This document shows, one piece after another, positions 8,266 through 16,707 of a stretch of DNA of 64,000 nucleotides. A model generated the notes under the pieces. It made no database searches. It had not been told where the DNA came from and saw nothing but the letters and a program-made list of their open reading frames with translations. Location of the stretch: the NCBI RefSeq assembly GCF_000425125.1, contig NZ_AULE01000031.1, forward strand, positions 62,001 through 126,000, in the 5' to 3' direction. Position 1 is the first letter of the stretch; each line of letters begins with the position of its first letter. Origin of the DNA: Paenibacillus taiwanensis DSM 18679. GTDB taxonomy: Bacteria > Bacillota > Bacilli > Paenibacillales > Paenibacillaceae. Position numbers and translations under genes: made by a program.

Positions 8266-9090
8266 TCATCCGGCCAGTAAGCCACTGACTATCATCCGTA
8301 TGGACAGAATCAGCAAGGTCAGACGAAGAAGCAACAGCAGTCCTTTGCCCGACATTTTATTCGCAATCTTTGCCCCCAGCTTACCGCCAATCCACGCACT
8401 CGGTGCCAAAATAGCTACAAGCAGCCAATCGACGGAACCGTTCCATGCGTGTACAGTTGTACCAAGTATGGAGCTGAGAAAAATGACAAACATGGAAGTT
8501 GCGGTAGCTACATGGGCTGGATAACGGAACAACAGCACCATGAGTGGGACAAATAACGAACCGCCTCCGATGCCAAACAGACCAGATACGAGACCAACCA
8601 TAAAGCCTATGAGCAACATGAGTCCTACATGCTGACCATATTCAGAGGTAACCCCCGCCCCATCTGTAAACTGCTTGGTCTGACTCCATCGAATGTTAAG
8701 CGGCCTCATCTTGTCCTTCATCACCATCAAAATCGCCATAGCAAGCATAAAGAACCCAAATGCAAGCTCAAAGGACTGGTTTTTGAACTGTTGCGTGAGA
8801 GCTGCACCCAGCATCGATGCTGGACCGCTTGTCACAAAATAAATGATCCCGCTCCGCCAATCCACACGCTTCACTTTTCGATACGCAAGCGTTGAGGATA
8901 AGGAGGTAAAAATAAGCACGGCCAGTGAGGTGGCGACTGCCACCTGAGCGTCAATCGTCTTGCCTAACATGAGCGGCCCTAAATAAATAAGACCTGGAAC
9001 TAGTATAATACCTCCACCAAGTCCAACGATACTGCCAAATGTCGCAGCAGCGAGCCCGATTATTGCCAGAAGCAAGATCGTTATCACCAT
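8266..9090 (-). CDS. TSUP (TauE/SafE) family membrane transporter
   Basis: 274 residues, almost entirely hydrophobic, with about eight membrane segments. The two inverted halves carry the family's glycine-rich motifs: GSIVGLGGGIILVPGLIYLG (residues 19-38) and GLVSGLFGIGGGSLFVPLMVLL. TSUP proteins export sulfite, sulfoacetate or related organosulfur anions, or take up other small anions; substrate cannot be read from the sequence. AAAGG lies 11 bases before the ATG. No sulfur-metabolism gene is adjacent. Confidence 0.85.
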   Translation of the reverse strand: MVITILLLAIIGLAAATFGSIVGLGGGIILVPGLIYLGPLMLGKTIDAQVAVATSLAVLIFTSLSSTLAYRKVKRVDWRSGIIYFVTSGPASMLGAALTQQFKNQSFELAFGFFMLAMAILMVMKDKMRPLNIRWSQTKQFTDGAGVTSEYGQHVGLMLLIGFMVGLVSGLFGIGGGSLFVPLMVLLFRYPAHVATATSMFVIFLSSILGTTVHAWNGSVDWLLVAILAPSAWIGGKLGAKIANKMSGKGLLLLLRLTLLILSIRMIVSGLLAG

Positions 9091-9160
9091 GTTATGTTCA
9101 ACCTTTCACGTACAAAGTGTAATCTAAGAAGTATACAAGAGGTATTTGCTTCACTTACGC

Positions 9161-9216
9161 AAAAATCCGCCTTGCCCAAATGACGCTGCAAGAGCGCACT
9201 TGTGCCGCAAGGCGGA
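9161..9216 (-). terminator. terminator of fabI
   Basis: 10-bp perfect stem (9166-9175 and 9207-9216) with a 31-base loop, followed on the minus strand by TTTTTGCG. It lies 54 bp after the fabI stop. Confidence 0.7.
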
Positions 9217-9269
9217 CGATTGACGTACAGATGTCGCCTCTATCTTACGATATAGCGAACGATAGCAAA

Positions 9270-10040
9270 TTATACACCTACGATATTAAAGCCGCCATCT
9301 ACATAAATGACTTCGCCTGTAATACCGCGGGACCAATGACTCATAAGGAACATCGCTGTATCACCCACTTCGGCTGTCTCTGTCGTACGACGAAGCGGCG
9401 CTTTCTCTTCCACATCACGCAAGATCGAATTGAAGTCGGAGATACCTTTAGCCGCCAAGGTGCGGATCGGGCCAGCTGAGATTGCATTTACACGAACGTT
9501 AAACTGGCCAAGATCATTCGCCAAGTAACGCACGGATGCTTCCAGCGCAGCTTTAGCTACACCCATGACGTTGTAGTTCTTCATCGCACGCTCTGCGCCG
9601 AGGTAAGTCATCGTCATGATGCTGCCGCCTTCAGTCATAAGCGGGTACAAACGCTTCGACACCGCCACAAGCGAGTATGCACTGATGTCTTGAGCAAGCG
9701 CAAAGCCTGCGCGAGACGTGTCTGCATACAAGCCTGTTAATTCCTCTGTCTTCGCAAATGCAATGCTGTGCACGAGACCGTGCAGTGTGCCGAACTCTTC
9801 TTTGAGCTGGGCAGCCAACGTATCAATCTCTTCATCAACCGTCACATTACACGGTAAAATAACGGAATTCGGGATCGTTTCAGCAAGCTTGCGCACGCGC
9901 CCTTCCACACGCTCGCTCTCGTATGTAAATGCCAATCTAGCGCCCTGTGCGGCAAGTGATTGCGCAATCGCCCACGCGATGCTGCGATCATTTGCTACGC
10001 CCATGACCACGATATTTTTACCTGCTAATACTTGAGTCAT
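9270..10040 (-). CDS. fabI: enoyl-[acyl-carrier-protein] reductase (NADH)
   Basis: 256-residue short-chain dehydrogenase-like enzyme that performs the last reduction of each fatty acid elongation cycle. It shows the FabI nucleotide-binding form GVANDRSIAWAIA (14-26), SIAFA near 93 and the active-site Tyr-x6-Lys in YNVMGVAK, followed by RVNAISAGPIRT. The start at 10040 has AGGAGG ten bases upstream; the frame runs open to 10163 without a better site. A FapR box lies about 163 bp upstream, and a terminator follows, so it is a single-gene transcript under malonyl-CoA control. Confidence 0.95.
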   Translation of the reverse strand: MTQVLAGKNIVVMGVANDRSIAWAIAQSLAAQGARLAFTYESERVEGRVRKLAETIPNSVILPCNVTVDEEIDTLAAQLKEEFGTLHGLVHSIAFAKTEELTGLYADTSRAGFALAQDISAYSLVAVSKRLYPLMTEGGSIMTMTYLGAERAMKNYNVMGVAKAALEASVRYLANDLGQFNVRVNAISAGPIRTLAAKGISDFNSILRDVEEKAPLRRTTETAEVGDTAMFLMSHWSRGITGEVIYVDGGFNIVGV

Positions 10041-10202
10041 GTTATAAAATCCTCCTCTTACCGCCTTAATCATGTCCGGTGCCATCGCTTGTACAGCAAT
10101 GCCCGAGCATGAGAACGGTTTGCACTCTTTGTCCAACGTAACGTATTTTACGATGATTTTCAAGTCAATCGAGGCTCATTTTACATCATTTGAGAAATTT
10201 TT

Positions 10203-10220
10203 TTAGTACCAGCTCTTAAT
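10203..10220 (-). promoter_or_regulatory. FapR operator upstream of fabI
   Basis: TTAGTACCAGCTCTTAAT closely matches the FapR box known from Bacillales (ATTAGTACCTRRTCTTAAT), a repressor released by malonyl-CoA. It lies between uvsE and fabI, in the fabI promoter region. Seen directly; binding is inferred from the motif. Confidence 0.75.
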
Positions 10221-10269
10221 ATTAGCTCCTTATTAACGTGCTTATGATCCATTTTGCCCCTGTCCGCCT

Positions 10270-11274
10270 TTAACCGTCAACGATTATGCTGGCCTGATCG
10301 ACATAAGTAACACCATCATTTGTATAAGACAACAGTTCACGCATCAATCGGAATAAGGCTTCATCCTTTTGCTTGGCCTCGATCATCACATCCAAACGTT
10401 CGGTCGAGGGCGCAATCCGTCGCAAAAAATCAAGGAGCGGCCCTACCTCGACATAGTCCGCATGCCCACGGATGTCCTTTTCACTTTTCGGACTCGATAC
10501 GTGAATTTTGGGTGGCAGTGGATCATCGGATAATGCATCCATTTGCGCATTACGTGTGGACCACGTTTTCATAATATCAGGCCACAGTTCCGCTGCATGC
10601 TCACCGTCGTTGTTCACCCAATGGTGATGAATATCCAGCACCATCGGAACTTGGAGACGGTTACATACGGCAAGTGTTTCTGCTGCGTTAAATGTCTTAT
10701 CGTCATTTTCCAAGGTCATTCTGCACTTGATCTTGTCTGGCAACGCCTCAAAGTTATGAACAAAGCGCTCAGCAGCCGCAGGTTTATCCCCGTAGGCCCC
10801 ACCAATGTGGATGTTATTTTTGGCGCGCGCATCAAGTCCCATCGCCTCTAACATATGCAGATGGTGCTGAAGATCACGTACAGACTTAACAAGCACGTCC
10901 TCTCGCGGGGAGCTTAATACCGTAAAATGATCTGGATGAAACGAGACACGCATCCGGTGTTTTGTTACATAATCGCCAATGGCCAAAAAAGCATGCTTTA
11001 ATGCAGGGAAAGGGTCCCACTCGTGAAGAAGTGCCTCGTGTGTGGCAAGTGGAATTAACTTGGAAGAAAAACGATAGCAATGAATATCATGCGCTTTGTT
11101 ATGCTTCAACAATCGCAAAGTATTGTTCAGGTTCTCTTCTGCAACACGCTCTAGCCTGCGAATTGCCGCCTCGCGGTCATCAAGCTTGCTGAATGAAGCA
11201 TAGGTCATCGTTTTGGAGGGAGAACTATTAGCGACAGTCATGGACATAGCTACGTAACCAAGGCGAACTAGCAT
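10270..11274 (-). CDS. uvsE: UV DNA damage endonuclease
   Basis: 334-residue TIM-barrel endonuclease (UVDE/UvsE family) that nicks DNA 5' to UV photoproducts, an alternative to UvrABC excision. Recognisable family segments include LVRLGYVAMS at the N-terminus, FRISSxLxPxATHE-like YRFSSKLIPLATHE, RVSFHPDHFTVLSSP, NIHIGGAYGDK, RMTLENDD and MVLDIHHHW, containing the conserved metal-binding His, Glu and Asp. ATG at 11274 has GGAG 11 bases upstream; a longer frame to 11301 begins inside a hairpin arm. The ribosome site lies in that inverted repeat (11284-11351). Confidence 0.93.
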   Translation of the reverse strand: MLVRLGYVAMSMTVANSSPSKTMTYASFSKLDDREAAIRRLERVAEENLNNTLRLLKHNKAHDIHCYRFSSKLIPLATHEALLHEWDPFPALKHAFLAIGDYVTKHRMRVSFHPDHFTVLSSPREDVLVKSVRDLQHHLHMLEAMGLDARAKNNIHIGGAYGDKPAAAERFVHNFEALPDKIKCRMTLENDDKTFNAAETLAVCNRLQVPMVLDIHHHWVNNDGEHAAELWPDIMKTWSTRNAQMDALSDDPLPPKIHVSSPKSEKDIRGHADYVEVGPLLDFLRRIAPSTERLDVMIEAKQKDEALFRLMRELLSYTNDGVTYVDQASIIVDG

Positions 11275-11283
11275 AAAGGGACA

Positions 11284-11351
11284 AGCTCCTTCCGGCAACA
11301 TTAAAAGTAAATAAGGTTGTGATTTATGTTCTATGTTGCCCGAAAGGAGCT
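11284..11351 (-). promoter_or_regulatory. inverted repeat that can hide the uvsE ribosome binding site
   Basis: In the minus-strand transcript the 5' arm (11351-11333) pairs with the 3' arm (11301-11284) almost completely, leaving one bulge or mismatch region and a 31-base A/T-rich loop. The 3' arm contains the GGAAGGAG Shine-Dalgarno of uvsE. No T-run follows, so it does not look like a simple terminator. Confidence 0.55.
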
Positions 11352-11426
11352 CTGTGTATGTGTAGGCTGTTGCTTCCGGCTCACTACGGTGGCAGTCGAA
11401 CTCAGGTCGGATTAGATTTGTGCATA

Positions 11427-14009
11427 CTAATGTATTTTCATATTCAGTACTGTGTTTACGATCTCAGCACCAACTCCAAGCTTGTACCCCTCTGATACAT
11501 AACGAAGCTGTCGCTTCGCATCTAAGACAATGACTATCGGGAACTCAATTCCTTTTATTATGTTCATATGTTTTTGCATAAATTTAAGACCTTCGCAGGA
11601 GGAATCTTGTATCGTTGCCGCTGTGGCGGGAAGTCCTTTCATATCAATGCTGGCAACAGCATCTTCGTTACGGGCTAGCAGTCGTACAGCGCCGCCCCAG
11701 CTTTCAAGTTCCAATTTCAACTCTCTCATTTCTCGCACCAAATGCTTAGATGGCTCCCGTTCAGGATCCAGCCATGCTAGTATGACACCTGCTTGTGGCA
11801 GTTCTATCATTACATCAGGTGAAATACGAGCAATGGTGTCTGCCGACACCTCCCCGAGTACGGGAACAGATATGCTTTCTTGTCTAAAAATAAGCGTTGT
11901 ATGCACGGTATCGTTCGGCTTCACTGTAAAGTAACTACAGTGGACAAGCACCGTACCATCACGAAGCCGTGTCCCAGTCGTTACACGATAGTTACCGCTT
12001 AACACTTCATATGGCTTGCCGTATACATCTTTTTCCCCAAAAGGAATCAACATCGTCTGGTACAAGCCATCTTCCAAGCGAGCAATCGTAAACGTCTGCT
12101 GATAGGCTGCCAACTCAGCATGTTGTTCCGCCGCAACAAACACAACCGAGCCTTTTGCAGTTATATTCGTCTCCAGTTGGTTAGCCTCAGTCTCCCATTG
12201 CGCCTCCTGCCATTGCTCGTTCAGCCAATATTGAGCACCCAATTGAAGTGGTTCCAGTCTGGCTGGAATCCCTAGCGATCTTGCCATTGCCACAAAGTAA
12301 ATGTCGCGGCTCTTTTGATCTGTCACCTTCATACGCTGAACACCCGCTGGAGTCATCATACCCGAGTATCGATCTACATCCTGCACTATTAAAATACTAT
12401 TGTTAATCTGTGTAATGAGTAATTGCGGATCAGACACATACTGACGACGCTCCGTTTCCGATAGCGATTGCAGGAGCTGCTCTCTGTAAGGAGCAATCAT
12501 CTCGAAATGGATACGTGGACATAACACATAGGCATCAAACAGCTCTTCTGGGATGCCTTGATCCACATACGCTGCTGCATAGTGTAAATGATCCACTAAT
12601 GTCGATGAAAATGTGTCCGTCAAATCTTTGTCACGCAGTGATTCCAATAATCTTAACGGAAGATCACCGTATGTTGGACATTCCTTTAACAGAAATGCTG
12701 CAATTTCACCACTATTTCCTTTGGCCTTCTCTACTACTGGCCATACCCGCTCAGCCGCTAATCCAAGCTGCTCGGCCAGTTCCATTGCCTGCTGTTCTGA
12801 ATAAAATGTTGCTTCAAATGCCGCACGAATAGCTGCGCCTTCTTTGACACGTTCCTCGTGTGTGTGCTTCGCCTCTTCTGACACCGTGCAATTGTCTATA
12901 TTCATCACTGGAGGCGGAACCATGTTCCATTCCTGTACCAACTGTTCTGTCACCGCATGTAATTCTACTTCAAAGCTATTCGGATCCGTGTCGATTACGC
13001 TGATCTTCCGCATCCCAAATCCCTGCTCATTACGGGCGTGCAGCAGGAGATCGCCAAGCCCTGTTTTTAAAGTCACTTGACCAGCAGCATTCGTCTTCTT
13101 AGTTACAATGGAATAAAACTCAGCATAATTGTAGAGCTGAAAATGAACTTCAGCTTCGACTGGACGCCCCTTTGCATCGACCACTTGCACCGTAATTTCC
13201 CTAACCGGCGCATAGTTATCAAGCATATTAATTTCGGCGTACCACGGATGATCGGAACATATTTCCTCGGGCCCGTTATAATCAGCCGATACTCGTGTGT
13301 TTACAAGCATAGCCCGTCTGGACGGGGAACGGAACCAGCCTTCATCCAACTTAGGCTCTGGCTCACAAGCGCCAAGAAAATGCCATTTGCCGTCCGCCCA
13401 AGCTTCCACCCAGGCATGGTTCGAATCGCAGTGCGCCCATCTAGGTGTATAGCATTGGCGAGCAGGAATGCCGATGCTGCGCAGGGCCGCCACTGCCAAT
13501 GTAGATTGTTCGCCGCAGCGTCCAAGCGCCGTACGCATAATCGTAAGCGGAGACACCGTACGCATGTCTGTACCGATATAAGTCGCTCGCTCATGACACC
13601 AATAATTGGTTTCCATAATAGCATCATACATAGACAAGCCTTTTACACGTCCTGCTAACTCTTCATAAATGACCTTTCGGCTATCATCAATATTTTCATT
13701 GTTTACCCGATACGGCAACACAAAGTTCACAAATATGGAATCTGGTATCGTAATTCCCCATGACATTTGTTCACGAACTTTTAAAGCTTGCCGCACATGA
13801 CTCAGAAAGAAGTCACCATCATAGTCGGCCAGATCATGAAGCGGCATGTAGGCATACAGCACTTTCAGCAAAAGGATCTCTTCTTCTGTCAATTTAGAAT
13901 TAAACGTCTGAAACAGCGCATCCTTACGATGCTGCGCCCAATCCATTTTAATCGCCAATTTCTGTTCCAACACGAGCGGATCAATCCCGTAAATTCCAGT
14001 TGTGTTCAT
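11427..14009 (-). CDS. transglutaminase-fold protein with thioredoxin-like C-terminal region
   Basis: 860 residues, no signal peptide or membrane segment. A transglutaminase-like core has Cys165 (GRCGEQS), His198 (DSNHAWVEAW) and an acidic residue in FLGACEPEP as the probable third catalytic position. A carboxypeptidase-regulatory-like beta domain follows (~285-360, VVDAKGRPVEAEVHFQLYNYAEF). A second, degenerate transglutaminase-like segment (ARSLGIPARLEP...YWLNEQW) lacks Cys and His. The last ~130 residues read as a thioredoxin-like fold. ATG at 14009 follows AAGGGTGG by eight bases; another ATG at 14054 overlaps the upstream stop as ATGA. The role, a cysteine peptidase or a transferase, is unknown. 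Confidence 0.75.
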   Translation of the reverse strand: MNTTGIYGIDPLVLEQKLAIKMDWAQHRKDALFQTFNSKLTEEEILLLKVLYAYMPLHDLADYDGDFFLSHVRQALKVREQMSWGITIPDSIFVNFVLPYRVNNENIDDSRKVIYEELAGRVKGLSMYDAIMETNYWCHERATYIGTDMRTVSPLTIMRTALGRCGEQSTLAVAALRSIGIPARQCYTPRWAHCDSNHAWVEAWADGKWHFLGACEPEPKLDEGWFRSPSRRAMLVNTRVSADYNGPEEICSDHPWYAEINMLDNYAPVREITVQVVDAKGRPVEAEVHFQLYNYAEFYSIVTKKTNAAGQVTLKTGLGDLLLHARNEQGFGMRKISVIDTDPNSFEVELHAVTEQLVQEWNMVPPPVMNIDNCTVSEEAKHTHEERVKEGAAIRAAFEATFYSEQQAMELAEQLGLAAERVWPVVEKAKGNSGEIAAFLLKECPTYGDLPLRLLESLRDKDLTDTFSSTLVDHLHYAAAYVDQGIPEELFDAYVLCPRIHFEMIAPYREQLLQSLSETERRQYVSDPQLLITQINNSILIVQDVDRYSGMMTPAGVQRMKVTDQKSRDIYFVAMARSLGIPARLEPLQLGAQYWLNEQWQEAQWETEANQLETNITAKGSVVFVAAEQHAELAAYQQTFTIARLEDGLYQTMLIPFGEKDVYGKPYEVLSGNYRVTTGTRLRDGTVLVHCSYFTVKPNDTVHTTLIFRQESISVPVLGEVSADTIARISPDVMIELPQAGVILAWLDPEREPSKHLVREMRELKLELESWGGAVRLLARNEDAVASIDMKGLPATAATIQDSSCEGLKFMQKHMNIIKGIEFPIVIVLDAKRQLRYVSEGYKLGVGAEIVNTVLNMKIH

Positions 14010-14050
14010 TCCCCAGTCCACCCTTCTTGAGCTAGATGTATTTCCATCTG

Positions 14051-15085
14051 TCATTCTCGCCACGTCTTGCCATCTTCCCGAATGTACAACCTCGTGCATC
14101 CATCCGTTGACGGCACCGAGGCCTCAAATAGTGCTCCTGTTGTCGCAAGCTTGATGTGATCAGCTTCAGACCATTGTTCGTCCTTCTGAAGTGTTACTAG
14201 TTCACCACAGAACTGGCCGTGCAGTTCATAATATTGGCGTTGCCGATAATATATTTTTCGCAGCTGCCATTTTGACTGTTCATCCAAGGGTAGCTCAAAT
14301 GAAGCATCTGCTTCCTCCGTAAACCAAACATAGCCCCACAGTTCCGGATAATGCATGTTCACAATGCCCATACTGCTCCATACCCAGTTCTGTTCTGGCA
14401 ATGTTTGTCCGCTATCTGGGTGTCGCCTTTTGACATATTGCCCCTCTACAATGTCAACATGCCATTCGACACGTGAGAAATTGACACGCCAAAATTCACC
14501 GTGCCTTGGCATGCGGCCTTCTGCGGCGCATTCTCTCAAGGAGCTCCACGGCATTGCCACCTCGACACTCCATTTCCGATTTAACGCATGCGGATTGTTT
14601 AGTTCGCCATCAATATGAACTGCTGTCTGGAGCCCTTTAATATCCCATCCATTAATAGGCGGCCCCCCATCCCGATAAGGCTTTGGAAGGAGCAGATCCC
14701 ATACCGTATTTAAAGCATTAATCTCGAATTCATAATAATTGTGCGTATCGCCATCGGGATCGATAAAAATTTCAAAGTCGTTGTCATGGAAAATAACCGA
14801 GTCTCGTTCGGTCAGCGTAGCCCAAATTTGCTCTTCTTCCATCTCTGCACCAAAATAAAAATATTGATCATCCCAAAGCATTTTTAGTCGAGTTCGCTTG
14901 GTAGGAAGTGGCTTAATATCACCCTCAATATCTACAAAATCATTCGTCCAAGCCGCTGCTTCCCAAAAAGGCTTATCCAAACGACCGTCAATTACAAGCG
15001 GCTCGCTTGCACGTTTACATATATAATGTTCGGGAGCATATTCAGCAATAACAGGCTCTGGTACATGGCTTCTATTTATCGTCAT
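14051..15085 (-). CDS. CBM9-like carbohydrate-binding family protein
   Basis: 344 residues. The N-terminal two thirds follow the family-9-like carbohydrate-binding beta sandwich: PLVIDGRLDKPFWEAAAWTNDFVDI, RLKMLWDDQYFYFGAEMEE, NDFEIFIDPDGDTHNYYEFEINALNTVWDL and WSVEVAMPWSSL. Such domains bind glycan ends, usually on secreted enzymes, yet no signal peptide is present. ATG at 15085 is preferred because the upstream ATG at 15097 abuts the Shine-Dalgarno. Its stop overlaps an alternative start of the transglutaminase-fold gene, so the two are probably co-translated and act together. Function is not established. Confidence 0.75.
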   Translation of the reverse strand: MTINRSHVPEPVIAEYAPEHYICKRASEPLVIDGRLDKPFWEAAAWTNDFVDIEGDIKPLPTKRTRLKMLWDDQYFYFGAEMEEEQIWATLTERDSVIFHDNDFEIFIDPDGDTHNYYEFEINALNTVWDLLLPKPYRDGGPPINGWDIKGLQTAVHIDGELNNPHALNRKWSVEVAMPWSSLRECAAEGRMPRHGEFWRVNFSRVEWHVDIVEGQYVKRRHPDSGQTLPEQNWVWSSMGIVNMHYPELWGYVWFTEEADASFELPLDEQSKWQLRKIYYRQRQYYELHGQFCGELVTLQKDEQWSEADHIKLATTGALFEASVPSTDGCTRLYIREDGKTWRE

Positions 15086-15157
15086 ACAAACCTTCATCTC
15101 CTCTTGGATAAAATAAGGAATGGACTGCCTTCGTACGCTCTTCGTGCTGCTTATCCT

Positions 15158-16618
15158 CTATTTCTCTCGACAACTAGCCCTCGCTGCCACATAATCAGCC
15201 AACAAACAAGCACCATACCCGCTCGCCCCGGCAGCAGCATAAGCCGTCTCGGCCTTGTATTGTGATGTTCCCGCCATATCAATGTGCGTCCAAGTCATAC
15301 CGGTGGCAACAAAGCGGCGCAAAAACAAAGCAGCTGTTATCGCCCCAGCCAATGGCGAAGAGCTTGTATTGTTTATATCCGCATAGTCACTGTGCAAGTA
15401 ACATTCGTATTCGTCCATTAACGGCATTGGCCACAATCTTTCCCCGCACTTCTCACCTGCTTCTACCAAATGTGCGCTCATTTGCTCATCGCCCCATATC
15501 CCGGCGATACCAAGACCTAAGGCTGCGCCTACATTACCTGTCAGCGTCGCAATATCGATAACTTGCTTTGCTCCGAGACGCTCTGCATGTAGAAGTGCAT
15601 CTGCCAGTATAAGCCGTCCTTCGCCATCTGTATTGCCTACCTGCACGGTCATGTTATTCGGATAATGTATAATCGAAGAAGGCAGCAGCGCCTTAGCATC
15701 CGGTATATTTTCTGCGATTGGAATTAAGGCGACTATATTTACGTTGAGCTTATTTGATACCACGATGTCCAACGCACCAATGACCGCGGCAGCTCCTCCC
15801 ATATCCATTCGCGCATCGCTAATATCGTTGCCATGCTTGATGTTCATTCCGCCCATATCAAACGTGATTCCTTTGCCAATCAGTGCAAGCAGCGGCAGTT
15901 CCGGATCTGTCGTATAACGCATTTGGACCATAGCAGGCGGATGCTTGCTTCCTGCACCTACTGCGATCAAGCCGTTCATCTGCTGCTGAACTAGTTCCTC
16001 ACCTTGATACACATAGGTTTGCACCCCTTCAGCAGCTTTGAAATGCGACACGATACGCTCGACAAATTCCCCGGGAAATAGCGTGTTTGCAGGCTCATTT
16101 ACGAGGTCACGCGCCAATATATTCCCTTGGGCACGAATTTTGGCTGTATGCACCGCATGCTCCAACATGGATACGGACATTGTCGAGAACAATTCGCGAT
16201 CTACCTGTAAATATACTGGCTGTGACTCCGCTAATGCAGTCTTATACTGTTGAAATTGATAGTTTCCAAGGAGCCAGCCTTCGGCCCAAGCTGTCAACCA
16301 TTCTTCTGATGATATTCCAAATAATGTTCTTGCACGTGCTGACACAGGCATCAAACGAGCACTTTCAAATCCGTCCATCCGAAGCTTGCGTGCTGCCGAA
16401 CTTGCAGCCCGCTTCACTATTTCACGTGTGCATCCCCTTCGATTACCCATGTGAATGACCATGAGGGTCGGCTCTTCAGCGGAACGGCTGTAGAACAACA
16501 AATGCTCTCCCACCCGCCATTTCCCTGCCGGAAGTGGCCAATGGAAATCTTCACTGTCATCCTGTATATGGAGCTGTACAACAGCAGCATCACAGCAACC
16601 CTCTGCAATCACAATCAT
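15158..16618 (-). CDS. leucyl aminopeptidase, M17 family
   Basis: 486-residue cytosolic metallopeptidase that removes N-terminal residues from peptides. The two-metal site is intact: GKGITFDMGGMNIK, DMGGAAAV and NTDGEGRLILADALLHAE, then DIATLTGN. The N-terminal half is diverged, as usual. ATG at 16618 has AGGAGG nine bases upstream; the longer frame begins at TTG without a ribosome site. It lies between asparaginase and the CBM9-like gene, all on the minus strand with gaps under 100 bp, suggesting one peptide or amino-acid catabolic transcript. Confidence 0.92.
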   Translation of the reverse strand: MIVIAEGCCDAAVVQLHIQDDSEDFHWPLPAGKWRVGEHLLFYSRSAEEPTLMVIHMGNRRGCTREIVKRAASSAARKLRMDGFESARLMPVSARARTLFGISSEEWLTAWAEGWLLGNYQFQQYKTALAESQPVYLQVDRELFSTMSVSMLEHAVHTAKIRAQGNILARDLVNEPANTLFPGEFVERIVSHFKAAEGVQTYVYQGEELVQQQMNGLIAVGAGSKHPPAMVQMRYTTDPELPLLALIGKGITFDMGGMNIKHGNDISDARMDMGGAAAVIGALDIVVSNKLNVNIVALIPIAENIPDAKALLPSSIIHYPNNMTVQVGNTDGEGRLILADALLHAERLGAKQVIDIATLTGNVGAALGLGIAGIWGDEQMSAHLVEAGEKCGERLWPMPLMDEYECYLHSDYADINNTSSSPLAGAITAALFLRRFVATGMTWTHIDMAGTSQYKAETAYAAAGASGYGACLLADYVAARASCREK

Positions 16619-16707
16619 CCGATTTATCCTCCTACTTATCCCATTGAAGTCCAAGCGATTTCACTGGTTACGAAATAGTGTTGTTGTACACCCGATCATG
16701 TGCCCTT

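Noticed and set aside
9180-9479. 99-codon plus-strand frame opposite the end of fabI
   Set aside because: Antisense to fabI and to its terminator; no family likeness.
13077-13658. 193-codon plus-strand frame inside the transglutaminase-fold gene
   Set aside because: Antisense to a well-supported gene, no ribosome site, no recognisable domain.
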